Shown: positions 1 through 5,764 of the stretch, piece by piece
Layout of the letters: the number at the start of each line of letters is the position of its first letter
Numbering within the stretch: the stretch's first letter is position 1
Assembly: GCA_023437365.1 (NCBI GenBank)
Contig: JAEZGK010000071.1
Coordinates: 1 to 10,310 of the forward strand
Length of the DNA stretch: 10,310 bases
Source of the DNA: Bacillota bacterium
Lineage (GTDB): Bacteria; Bacillota; Clostridia; Lachnospirales; Lachnospiraceae
Reading direction: 5' to 3'
Notes under the pieces: model-generated
What the model saw: the letters and a program-made list of their open reading frames with translations, nothing else
The model's database searches: none
Told to the model about the DNA's origin: nothing
Made by a program: the position numbers and the translations under genes

Positions 1-572
1 AGGCGGTGCAGCAGCTCGACGATCTCGCGGCGTCCGGCTGCGTCCAGCATGGAGGTAGGTTCATCCAGCAACAGCAGTTCCGCATCCATGATGAGCGCGC
101 AGGCGATGGCCAGCTTTTGCTTCTGGCCGCCTGAGAGCGAGGTGACATTTCGCTTTCGAAGGCCGCTCAGCCCCGTGAGGGAGAGCGTTCGATCGATGCG
201 CTCATCCATCTCCTCGCGCGGGACGCAGAGGTTCTCCAGCCCGAACGCCAACTCGTCCTCCACCAAAAATGTGCAAAACTGCGTGTCCGGGTCCTGAAAC
301 ACCAGGCCGATGCGGCTGGCCAGCTCGCGCGGCTCCTTGCCCAGAATGGGTTCACCGCGCAGCGTCATGCTGCCCTCCAGCTTGCCCTCAAGGCTGTGCG
401 GAATGAGGCCGTCTATCAGATACAGCAGCGAGCTTTTGCCGCAGCCGCTCGGCCCCAGCAGCAGATTGATCGTATGAGAGAAAAAGATGCAGGACAAGTT
501 TTGCCATACCGGGGCGCTTTCCTCGTTATAGACAAAGGAGATGTCCTGCAGCTCAAGATACGGTTTAGGCAT
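1..572 (-). CDS. ECF/cobalt-type ABC transporter ATP-binding protein (partial, C-terminus off the left edge)
   Basis: The reverse strand reads open from an ATG at 572 to the window edge, giving about 190 residues. Visible motifs are a Walker A of the form GPSGCGKSS (residues 40-48), a Q-loop VFQDPDTQ (91-98), an ABC signature LSGGQ (146-150), Walker B LLLLDEP (166-172) and a D-loop SMLD (174-177). The FQDPDTQ and ELAFGLEN stretches are typical of energy-coupling-factor ATPases (EcfA/CbiO/YkoD). The gene starts 7 bp after the stop of the ykoE-like gene, so the two are surely cotranscribed, and the protein should energise that S component on the inner face of the membrane. In Bacillus, YkoD is a fused double ATPase; whether this one is single or double cannot be seen. 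No clear Shine-Dalgarno lies in the 7-bp gap, so it may depend on translational coupling. Confidence 0.93.
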   Translation of the reverse strand, partial: MPKPYLELQDISFVYNEESAPVWQNLSCIFFSHTINLLLGPSGCGKSSLLYLIDGLIPHSLEGKLEGSMTLRGEPILGKEPRELASRIGLVFQDPDTQFCTFLVEDELAFGLENLCVPREEMDERIDRTLSLTGLSGLRKRNVTSLSGGQKQKLAIACALIMDAELLLLDEPTSMLDAAGRREIVELLHR

Positions 573-579
573 GTTTGAG

Positions 580-1134
580 CTATGCATCGATTGGCTTGAA
601 GTTCTTCATGATGCCAGCTTTTTTCAAGCCCGCGCGGATGCCCTTGACCAATAACACGCCGATCACGGCGGCGCTGACAAAGCGGACGGCCAGCATGGCG
701 ATGATGATACCTGCCGACAACGTTGAGTAGCCAAACACGATATAATCGCGCACAAAGACGAAAATACCGGCTAGTATGCCGCCCACCACCAGGCAGAGCA
801 GATTAGGCTTATACCTCCAGATGGCGTATGCAATTTCGATGCCCAACGCCTGCAGCACGCCGGCTAGTATGACCTGTATGCCGTACGGGCTGCCCAGAAG
901 GATGTTGAAGCCTGCCGTCACCAGTGCGCCGAACAGAGCAAAGCCTGGTTTGCGGACGATAAACGCGGGCAGTGCGGCGGACAGCAGGTAGATGCCGAAC
1001 GTCAGCTCCATTAAGATCGGACCCAACAATGTTGCGAGGGGCATGTAAGCGAAATCCATGAGCCAAAAAATAACACCAATAACTGCTGCAATGATAGCGA
1101 TAATGACAACCTCGCGTGTTTTCCATTTATTCAT
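580..1134 (-). CDS. ykoE: ECF transporter S component, YkoE-like (thiamine precursor/thiamine uptake)
   Basis: A 184-residue, strongly hydrophobic protein with about five to six membrane segments and a short basic C-terminal tail. The sequence near the N-terminus (IFWLMDFAY), the GSPYG motif near residues 105-109 and the overall size match the YkoE family, the substrate-binding S component of the YkoEDC importer. In Bacillus this importer is linked to hydroxymethylpyrimidine/thiamine. The ATG at 1134 follows a good ribosome site (GGAGAGG on the minus strand, about 1139-1145). Immediately downstream is an ECF ATPase, as expected for the ykoEDC order; the T component would lie beyond the left edge. 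Substrate assignment rests on family resemblance only. No thiamine-pyrophosphate riboswitch is visible upstream. Confidence 0.85.
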   Translation of the reverse strand: MNKWKTREVVIIAIIAAVIGVIFWLMDFAYMPLATLLGPILMELTFGIYLLSAALPAFIVRKPGFALFGALVTAGFNILLGSPYGIQVILAGVLQALGIEIAYAIWRYKPNLLCLVVGGILAGIFVFVRDYIVFGYSTLSAGIIIAMLAVRFVSAAVIGVLLVKGIRAGLKKAGIMKNFKPIDA

Positions 1135-1174
1135 AGTAACACCTCTCCTTCATGCTTAACTATATTTTAGAGGT

Positions 1175-1183
1175 ATTATAGCA
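1175..1183 (-). promoter_or_regulatory. Extended -10 promoter for the ykoE-like gene
   Basis: On the minus strand the sequence TGCTATAAT (1183 down to 1175) is a perfect -10 hexamer with the TGn extension. No good -35 box is found 16-18 bp upstream, which is common for extended -10 promoters. Transcription would start near 1168, leaving a leader of only about 35 nt. An odd palindrome, TGCAG-G-CTGCA (1185-1195), lies just upstream and could be an operator. Confidence 0.6.
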
Positions 1184-1237
1184 TTGCAGGCTGCATCGCT
1201 GCATACGATAATCGGAATGCTAGGGGGTAAACAATCG

Positions 1238-1273
1238 AAAAAACCGATATAAAACGCAGCCTTTCTCTGCGTT
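1238..1273 (-). terminator. Weak terminator-like hairpin after the GNAT gene
   Basis: On the minus strand an AACGCAG/CTGCGTT stem (7 bp, 7-nt loop, 1253-1273) is followed by TTTTATAT and then, 10 nt below the stem, by a run of six T (1243-1238). It lies 69 bp beyond the stop of the acetyltransferase gene and before the ykoE promoter. The stem is short and the best T-run is offset, so termination may be partial. Confidence 0.45.
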
Positions 1274-1341
1274 GGCGCGCATGAGATAGGGAAGGACTGC
1301 CAGCAGAATACCTGGCTGATATCTACGGTAACAAGGAACAG

Positions 1342-1896
1342 TTATTCCTCGGCTTCGATGATATTGAGCACCATGATAATAACGCTGGTCAGCTGGCCGT
1401 CCAACATGCCCACACGCTCCATCGTGCCGGCGTGCCGGAAACCGAATTTCTCATGGAAGCGGACGGAGGGCGTATTGTTGCTGTCTATCCATGCGGTGAC
1501 GGCTTTGAGTCCGTTTTGCCGGGCACGTTGCAGCAGCTGTGTCATCAGTATCGCACCGATGCCCCGACCTTCCTGGCCGGGCGCGATATAGATGCTGTTT
1601 TCGGCGGTAACGTCATATCCGCTGTAAGGACGGAACTGCGACAGCGATGCGTACCCAATCACCTGACCCGCAAGTTCCGCGACGATGGCGGTATATGGCG
1701 AACTGCGATGCGCAACTAGCCAGCCCTCCATGTCCTCGGGCGAGAGCACGGTACGGTCCCAGATGTGGCTGGTGTGCTGCCGGTAATGGTTTATAATATC
1801 GGCGATGGCGGGCAGGTCGCTTTCCGCTGCATCCCTGATAATGGGGCTGATATTATGACCCGTAACTGACGATCGGTGTGATAGGTCCATACTCAT
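1342..1896 (-). CDS. GNAT-family N-acetyltransferase, PAT-like
   Basis: An acetyl-CoA-dependent N-acetyltransferase of about 184 residues. The acetyl-CoA-binding motif A, QEGRGIG, is at residues 108-114, preceded by AENSIYIAP, which resembles the TVEHSVYV stretch of phosphinothricin/methionine-sulfone acetyltransferases. The C-terminal SNNTPSVRFHEKFGFRHAGTM is the usual motif B region of that group. The open frame extends 42 codons further up, to 2022. I choose the ATG at 1896 because AGGA lies 7-8 bases upstream and because a promoter (TTGACA, 18 bp, TAATAT) lies inside the longer version. The substrate is not determined; amino-acid analogues or small amines are known substrates in the family. 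It is divergently transcribed from the ADP-ribosylglycohydrolase-like gene, with which it shares a repeat near the start sites. Confidence 0.88.
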   Translation of the reverse strand: MSMDLSHRSSVTGHNISPIIRDAAESDLPAIADIINHYRQHTSHIWDRTVLSPEDMEGWLVAHRSSPYTAIVAELAGQVIGYASLSQFRPYSGYDVTAENSIYIAPGQEGRGIGAILMTQLLQRARQNGLKAVTAWIDSNNTPSVRFHEKFGFRHAGTMERVGMLDGQLTSVIIMVLNIIEAEE

Positions 1897-1922
1897 ACCT
1901 GATTTCCTACTGGATTCATATA

Positions 1923-1952
1923 ATATTAGGCGAGGCAGACTGGAGTTGTCAA
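1923..1952 (-). promoter_or_regulatory. Promoter of the GNAT gene
   Basis: On the minus strand a perfect TTGACA (1952-1947) is followed after 18 bp by TAATAT (1928-1923, 4 of 6 matches). The predicted start near 1916 is about 20 nt above the ATG at 1896, which supports that start codon over the longer reading frame. Confidence 0.55.
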
Positions 1953-2006
1953 GATAATGCCCGACTAAGCGATATTTTAATGCTATGGTTGTGGACAGGG
2001 TGTGTC

Positions 2007-2034
2007 GTGTCAAATAGCCCATGTGTGGTATAAT
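2007..2034 (+). promoter_or_regulatory. Promoter of the ADP-ribosylglycohydrolase-like gene
   Basis: TATAAT at 2029-2034 with a TGG extension (2026-2028), and GTGTCA at 2007-2012 (4 of 6 matches to TTGACA) with a 16-bp spacer. The predicted start is near 2041, about 40-50 nt before the gene. A 12-bp perfect palindrome covers the predicted start. Confidence 0.6.
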
Positions 2035-2081
2035 ACTATATAGTAGGAAATAAATCGCGTGTTAGCCGAAAAGGAGGGATT

Positions 2082-2984
2082 GTGATAGCAGTGGAAAAAA
2101 TGGAACGTAAGAAGGCCATGTTGTTGGGCAGCTTTCTGGGTGATGCTTTTGTACTGGGTGCCCACTGGATTTACAATGTGAAGGTGATTGAGGCGCGCTT
2201 TGGACAATATGATGCGCCGCATGAGCCGCTTCCGAGTGGCTGGCACACCGGCAAGCATCTGGGCGACTACACGCACTACGGCGATCAGGCGCTGCTGCTG
2301 TTCGATCATCTGAAGGAACGGCAGGGCGAATATACTGATGATGGATTTCGGGCAGCGTGGCGGCATTATATGAACAGCTACGGCGGTTATATGGATATGG
2401 CCAGCAAGGGCTCGCTTGAGGCTTTTGAGAAGGGGAGCTTAATTGGATCAGAATCTGACGAGTTGGGCGGGGCTGCGCGCATTGCGCCGGTGCTGTATTG
2501 GGTGGAGGAACCGGAAGAAGCGCTGGAAGCAGCGGTTAGCCAGAGCCGGCTAACACACAACAGCGAACCGTCGCTGCTTGCAACGGAGTTATTTGCCCGC
2601 ATGATGCTGCGCGTTCTGGAAGGAGAAGAGGCCTCTGTATCCGAAGTGCTGCGGACGTGTTTGGATGATATGAGGCATGCCGGACGGGACACGGCGCTGC
2701 TGGATGGCTATCTTAAAGCGGCTGAAGCGGCGGCTGGCAGAGACGCGGCAGGTATCGCGGAGGCACTTGGACAGAGCTGTCATGCTCACCACGCCATACC
2801 GGTTATATTTACATTGCTGCTGACCTCGTCCGATTATCGTAAGGTGCTGTCGCTGAACGCACGCATCGGCGGTGATTCGGCGACGCGCGGCATGATAGTG
2901 GGCGCGATACTAGGGGCTAGGAACGGCATGGAAAACGTACCGGTGGATTGGCTGGCGGCAGTAAATCGGCTGCCGGAGCTGTAA
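2082..2984 (+). CDS. ADP-ribosylglycohydrolase-family protein with altered metal-site residues
   Basis: A soluble, mostly helical protein of about 300 residues. The N-terminal GSFLGDAFVLGAHW (16-29) and the C-terminal ARIGGDSATRG (260-270) are the family's hallmark regions. Family members usually bind two Mg ions through a TDDT motif and a GGDTDT motif and remove ADP-ribose from proteins or small molecules. Here the first motif appears as YGDQ (66-69) and the second as GGDSAT, so Asp265 is kept but the second aspartate is Ala267. Activity may be altered or lost, as in crystallin-like relatives. Start: a GTG at 2082 lies only 4 bases after GGAGG (2073-2077), and an in-frame GTG at 2091 lies 13 bases after it; neither spacing is ideal, and an ATG at 2100 is a third option. 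The gene is monocistronic and ends at the 3078-3101 terminator. Confidence 0.88.
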   Translation: MIAVEKMERKKAMLLGSFLGDAFVLGAHWIYNVKVIEARFGQYDAPHEPLPSGWHTGKHLGDYTHYGDQALLLFDHLKERQGEYTDDGFRAAWRHYMNSYGGYMDMASKGSLEAFEKGSLIGSESDELGGAARIAPVLYWVEEPEEALEAAVSQSRLTHNSEPSLLATELFARMMLRVLEGEEASVSEVLRTCLDDMRHAGRDTALLDGYLKAAEAAAGRDAAGIAEALGQSCHAHHAIPVIFTLLLTSSDYRKVLSLNARIGGDSATRGMIVGAILGARNGMENVPVDWLAAVNRLPEL

Positions 2985-3077
2985 TAACGGGCCGTCCGGC
3001 AGTGAGCGTCGATGACCGTTTACCCCTGCGGCTTGCTGTTGGCGGTGCAAATAAAATACGAAGATACATGCTTCTTT

Positions 3078-3101
3078 AAAAGGCCTTTTCGGGCCTTTTT
3101 T
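3078..3101 (+). terminator. Rho-independent terminator after the ADP-ribosylglycohydrolase-like gene
   Basis: A perfect AAAAGGCC/GGCCTTTT stem (3078-3085 and 3092-3099) with a 6-nt loop, ending in six T (3096-3101). The symmetric A and T ends mean it could also work for transcripts arriving on the minus strand. Nothing else is recognisable between the stop at 2984 and this hairpin. Confidence 0.85.
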
Positions 3102-3187
3102 ATATAGGGTTTTTTTATCGGTATTAAATAGGAAATAAGGATGAGGGGACCTGTATTTATCATACATATAGAGGAAAGGCATAGAAA

Positions 3188-3242
3188 ACATATGTCAAGA
3201 AAAATGTTTGACAAATGCCTAACATTTGTTTGACATATGTCA
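3188..3242 (+). promoter_or_regulatory. Operator cluster for the SorC-type regulator
   Basis: A dense set of symmetric sequences: ACATATGTCAA (3188-3198) inverted as TTGACATATGT (3230-3240); TGTCAA-N9-TTGACA (3193-3213); ACAAATG-N5-CATTTGT (3211-3229); and a perfect 12-bp palindrome TGACATATGTCA (3231-3242) on the -35 box. There is also a direct repeat, TGTTTGACAAATG/TGTTTGACATATG (3205-3217, 3227-3239), offset by 22 bp or about two helical turns. SorC-family CggR is known to bind two direct repeats. Binding of the adjacent regulator here is inferred from position and from the near-copy at 9680-9730. Confidence 0.65.
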
Positions 3243-3258
3243 TGGGATGTGTTAGTAT
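3230..3258 (+). promoter_or_regulatory. Promoter of the regulator-transporter operon
   Basis: A perfect TTGACA (3230-3235), a 17-bp spacer and TAGTAT (3253-3258) with a TGT extension. The -35 box is embedded in the TGACATATGTCA palindrome, so a bound regulator would directly block or alter polymerase access. The start near 3265 leaves a leader of about 190 nt before the regulator. Confidence 0.75.
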
Positions 3259-3306
3259 AAATTCGAGATTTACAGACAGCAATTTGTTGCATACCCGAAG
3301 AGAAAA

Positions 3307-3456
3307 TTGATATGGCTGACTGGTTTTCCTGGCGGCACGAAATGGGTTGAAATGTGCCAGGGTTTATTTGCTGATGCCATCATTCTGGCAGAGCATAAGT
3401 ATGATGCGAAGCTGGATGAAGGCAGTCGGTATAAATTGACGGAGCGGTGCAGATGA
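3307..3456 (+). CDS. Possible small leader ORF coupled to the regulator gene
   Basis: The frame is open from 3256 to a TGA at 3454-3456 and has no stop across the whole leader. A TTG at 3307 would give 49 codons and an ATG at 3352 would give 34. The final TGA overlaps the regulator's ATG (3453) in the classic ATGA arrangement of translational coupling. Ribosome sites for either start are weak. The C-terminal part is charged (DAKLDEGSRYKLTERCR) and I recognise no family. It could be a coupled leader peptide, the remnant of a longer protein, or chance. A hairpin, CCTGGC/GCCAGG (3328-3361), lies inside it. Confidence 0.3.
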   Translation: MIWLTGFPGGTKWVEMCQGLFADAIILAEHKYDAKLDEGSRYKLTERCR

Positions 3457-4430
3457 CACGGTACGATGTTCAGTTAATGGTGCAAGTGGCCAAAATGTAC
3501 TACTCAGAAGGGCTTAAGCAGGACAGTATCGCCTATAAGCTGGGGATATCCCGATCCTCCATCTCGTTGATATTGTCTCAGGCCAAAGAGATGGGTCTGA
3601 TAGAGATCCATATCAAAGACCCCCGCAAAAACGTGCAGGACATCGCTGAGCGAATGACAATGCAGTTCGGCTTGGAAGACTGCCTTGTTATTCCCACCGT
3701 TACCGATTCCATACACATCATCAACAGAGTGATTGTTTCACAGGGTGCGGACTATGTTGAAAACCTGCTGGAATCAAACTCAACCATCGGTATTGCCTGG
3801 GGGCTCACCTGCTATGAATTCATGCTGTCATTCCAGAACAGACGACAGCTGAGAGGCATTAACGTAATACCGCTCATTGGCGGCACGTCCCGTATTTCTT
3901 CCGAGTATCAGCTCAACGAGATGGTTCGCATGTTTGCCGAAACGCTCCGCGGCACGCCGACATTTATTTACGCGCCGGCTATTGCGGAGTCGATATCAGA
4001 TAAAGAGCTTTATATGCAGAGCGCATCGATGAAGGCCGTCATGAAAAAGTGGGATGAGATGGACGTTGCCGTGATTTCGGCAGGCGCACCGCCCGAAAGC
4101 TACAATCACGAACAAGCCACAGATCCGATGCAAATGCATCTGATAGATGAAGCCCGCGCGGTGGGGGATATATGTGCCCGGCGCTTCAATATCCGGGGGC
4201 ATTTCATTGAGAACGAATATAGTCAGCGGATTATGGGCATCAGCGAACAGCAGCTGCGAAGCATCAGGAAGGTGATCTGCATCGCTGCGGGAACGCATAA
4301 AGTGCTGGCTATTATAGGCGCTCTTAGAACCGGCATTGTCAAATATATGGTTACCGACGAAACGACGGCGCGCAGCATTCTCAGCATCACCGAAAAGCTG
4401 GAGGCGGACTCGCGCCTGCCCGCTCTGTAA
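3453..4430 (+). CDS. SorC-family transcriptional regulator with sugar-phosphate-binding domain
   Basis: A 325-residue cytoplasmic DNA-binding regulator. A helix-turn-helix occupies about residues 20-48 (GLKQDSIAYKLGISRSSIS). The rest is the SorC/DeoR effector domain, with GIAWGLT (about 115-121), AVGDICARRFNIRG and a C-terminal THKVLAIIGALRTGIVKYMVTDETTA. The family includes SorC, DeoR of Bacillus, CggR and LsrR, which bind phosphorylated sugars or AI-2. I choose ATG 3453 because GGAG (3441-3444) sits 8 bases upstream, whereas GTG 3447 would leave only 2. It is the first full gene of the transporter operon, so it is probably autoregulated through the 3188-3242 operators and also controls the second binding-protein gene. 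Whether it represses or activates cannot be told. Confidence 0.93.
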   Translation: MTRYDVQLMVQVAKMYYSEGLKQDSIAYKLGISRSSISLILSQAKEMGLIEIHIKDPRKNVQDIAERMTMQFGLEDCLVIPTVTDSIHIINRVIVSQGADYVENLLESNSTIGIAWGLTCYEFMLSFQNRRQLRGINVIPLIGGTSRISSEYQLNEMVRMFAETLRGTPTFIYAPAIAESISDKELYMQSASMKAVMKKWDEMDVAVISAGAPPESYNHEQATDPMQMHLIDEARAVGDICARRFNIRGHFIENEYSQRIMGISEQQLRSIRKVICIAAGTHKVLAIIGALRTGIVKYMVTDETTARSILSITEKLEADSRLPAL

Positions 4431-4442
4431 TGAATCGCTGTT

Positions 4443-4463
4443 AACCGGCAGCTTATAGCGGTT
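4443..4463 (+). other. Small inverted repeat between regulator and binding-protein genes
   Basis: AACCG (4443-4447) and CGGTT (4459-4463) enclose 11 nt in the 64-bp gap. No T-run follows, so it is not a terminator. No convincing promoter is seen in the gap, so the binding-protein gene is most likely read from the upstream promoter. Confidence 0.3.
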
Positions 4464-4482
4464 GGTTAAATATAAAAAATAC

Positions 4483-4488
4483 AGGAGG
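4483..4488 (+). promoter_or_regulatory. Strong ribosome-binding site of the first binding-protein gene
   Basis: A perfect AGGAGG, 6 bases before ATG 4495. It decides the start against the in-frame ATG at 4462 and suits a protein needed in excess over the membrane parts. Confidence 0.85.
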
Positions 4489-4494
4489 AATAAA

Positions 4495-5640
4495 ATGAGA
4501 AAGGTAATCGTGATTTTCCTGAGCCTGCTGTTTGCAGTGGCAATGATGGCAGGGTGTCAGCCTTCTGCCCCGGCCCAGACAGAGGCCCCCGCTTCTGAGA
4601 AACCGGCAGCTACGGAAGAAGTGGCTGCGCCCACCGAAGAAGTGCAGCAGCCTGCAACTGAGGAAAAGACAACCGAGGGTATGAAGATTGCTTACTTCGT
4701 GTCCACAATGGCCAACGAATTCCATCAGGCGCGCGCTCAGGCGGCGGTTGACTATGCGAAGGAGAAGTATGGCGCGGAAGTCACCATCATCGACGGTCAG
4801 TCTGATGCTAACGTGATGACGCAGAACGTCGACATGCTGGCAACGTCCGACTACGACGGCGCGTCCCTGCAGATCTGGGAACCCGATGCGGCGAAACCCG
4901 GCGTGATGGCGGCTCTCGATAAGGGCATTGCCGTAACATCGTTCTTCAGCCCGCTCGGAGACACCGGCATCCCGACCTACCGTAGCGACGAAGCCGGCGG
5001 CTCGTTCCAGATGGGCGCTGATGCTGCGAAGAAGTGGCTCGAAGCCAACCCCGACAAGAAGATCGTGACGGTACAGCTGGGCTGGCCGGATAACAGAGAG
5101 GTGAAGACCGGTCGTACGGACCCGTTTGTGCAGGGCATTGAGAGCGTCGTGGGCGCGGGCAACTACACCGACCTTGGCTGCTTCGATTCCAAGGGCAGCG
5201 CGGACGCCACCAAGGAAGCGCTGAGCAACATACTGGTCACGAATCCCGAAGTCAACATTATCTATTCCGAAGCTGGCGACCTCACCCCCGGCGCAATGGC
5301 GGCTCTGACCGATGCCGGCCGTGGCACGATGGACAACGGCAAGCCCACCACGGAAATCGTTTGCAGCGTGGACTGCCCCGTCTCCGAGATGAAGCTGATC
5401 TTTGACCCGAACAGCTCGCTGAAGGCATCGCTGGGGCTGCCGCCGATCGGCACCTCTGCAGCCATCATTGACATGATCGTGAAGATTTACCTCGGCGAGA
5501 TCGCTCCGACCTCCCAGCCGGCTGAAGAAATCTTTGGGCCTGTGCAGGTGGTTGACGCTTGGAACATGACGATGGAAGACGCGCTTGCATGGTACAACGA
5601 ACAGTTTGGCACCAGCCTCACTGCGGCGGATGTGTCATAA
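4495..5640 (+). CDS. Sugar ABC transporter substrate-binding lipoprotein (CUT2/RbsB type)
   Basis: A 381-residue secreted lipoprotein that captures the ligand outside the cell and delivers it to the permeases. The N-terminus is a lipoprotein signal: MRK, a hydrophobic stretch, then MMAGC with Cys21 as the lipidated residue. Residues 22-62 are a Pro/Ala/Thr/Glu-rich linker. From residue 63 (MKIAYFVSTMANEFH) a two-lobed periplasmic-binding-protein fold of the ribose/galactose type (Peripla_BP_4) runs to the end. The ligand is not identifiable. It sits between the regulator and the ATPase gene, followed by a large hairpin likely to raise its expression relative to the downstream genes. ATG 4495 is preferred over 4462 because of AGGAGG and because the signal peptide then begins normally. 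Confidence 0.93.
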   Translation: MRKVIVIFLSLLFAVAMMAGCQPSAPAQTEAPASEKPAATEEVAAPTEEVQQPATEEKTTEGMKIAYFVSTMANEFHQARAQAAVDYAKEKYGAEVTIIDGQSDANVMTQNVDMLATSDYDGASLQIWEPDAAKPGVMAALDKGIAVTSFFSPLGDTGIPTYRSDEAGGSFQMGADAAKKWLEANPDKKIVTVQLGWPDNREVKTGRTDPFVQGIESVVGAGNYTDLGCFDSKGSADATKEALSNILVTNPEVNIIYSEAGDLTPGAMAALTDAGRGTMDNGKPTTEIVCSVDCPVSEMKLIFDPNSSLKASLGLPPIGTSAAIIDMIVKIYLGEIAPTSQPAEEIFGPVQVVDAWNMTMEDALAWYNEQFGTSLTAADVS

Positions 5641-5669
5641 CAGCATCTTAAAAAAACAGAACTAACGTC

Positions 5670-5703
5670 GCCGGGAGAGGGCCTTCATGGCCCTCCTCCC
5701 GGC
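5670..5703 (+). other. Large intercistronic hairpin after the binding-protein gene
   Basis: GCCGGGAG-AGGGCC (5670-5683) pairs with GGCCCT-C-CTCCCGGC (5689-5703): 14 base pairs with one bulged C and a 5-nt loop. An A-run, not a T-run, follows, so this is not an intrinsic terminator. A second, 10-bp palindrome (CGGGGCCCCG, 5711-5720) comes next. Such structures after binding-protein genes are known to protect the upstream mRNA and lower downstream expression; that role is inferred here. Confidence 0.75.
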
Positions 5704-5764
5704 AAAAAAACGGGGCCCCGAAAAGACGAAGGCTTTATCGGGTAAATAGAATGGGGAGAGATTT

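Larger units (their letters stand above)
1902..2051. repeat. 10-bp inverted repeat flanking the divergent intergenic region
   Basis: ATTTCCTACT (1902-1911) and its exact complement AGTAGGAAAT (2042-2051) sit in the leaders of the GNAT and ADP-ribosylglycohydrolase-like genes, each just downstream of the respective -10 box (11 and 7 bp). The plus-strand copy overlaps a 12-bp palindrome, TACTATATAGTA (2034-2045). This could be a shared operator. Part of each copy (AGGA) may simply act in ribosome binding on the GNAT side. Confidence 0.35.

Noticed and set aside
1135..1341. TPP riboswitch before the ykoE-like gene
   Set aside because: I read the minus strand for the thi-box consensus blocks and saw none; the leader after the predicted start is too short.
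1897..2022. N-terminal extension of the GNAT protein up to 2022
   Set aside because: The extra 42 codons contain the likely promoter, show no family similarity, and a better ribosome site precedes the ATG at 1896.
2010..2366. Minus-strand open frame of about 118 codons over the start of the ADP-ribosylglycohydrolase-like gene
   Set aside because: It lies opposite a well-supported gene, its translation resembles no family and it spans both divergent promoters.
2910..3292. Minus-strand open frames across the intergenic region before the regulator
   Set aside because: They cross the terminator and the operator region, lack ribosome sites and have no recognisable protein features.
3313..3351. 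Short plus-strand peptide from ATG 3313
   Set aside because: Only 12 codons, no ribosome site; the overlapping frame ending at 3456 is the more notable one.
4462..4494. Earlier ATG start for the first binding protein
   Set aside because: It would place 11 charged residues before the signal peptide and skip the AGGAGG that lies 6 bases before ATG 4495.
5670..5703. Intrinsic terminator after the first binding-protein gene
   Set aside because: The hairpin is followed by an A-run on the coding strand, not by T, on either reading direction.
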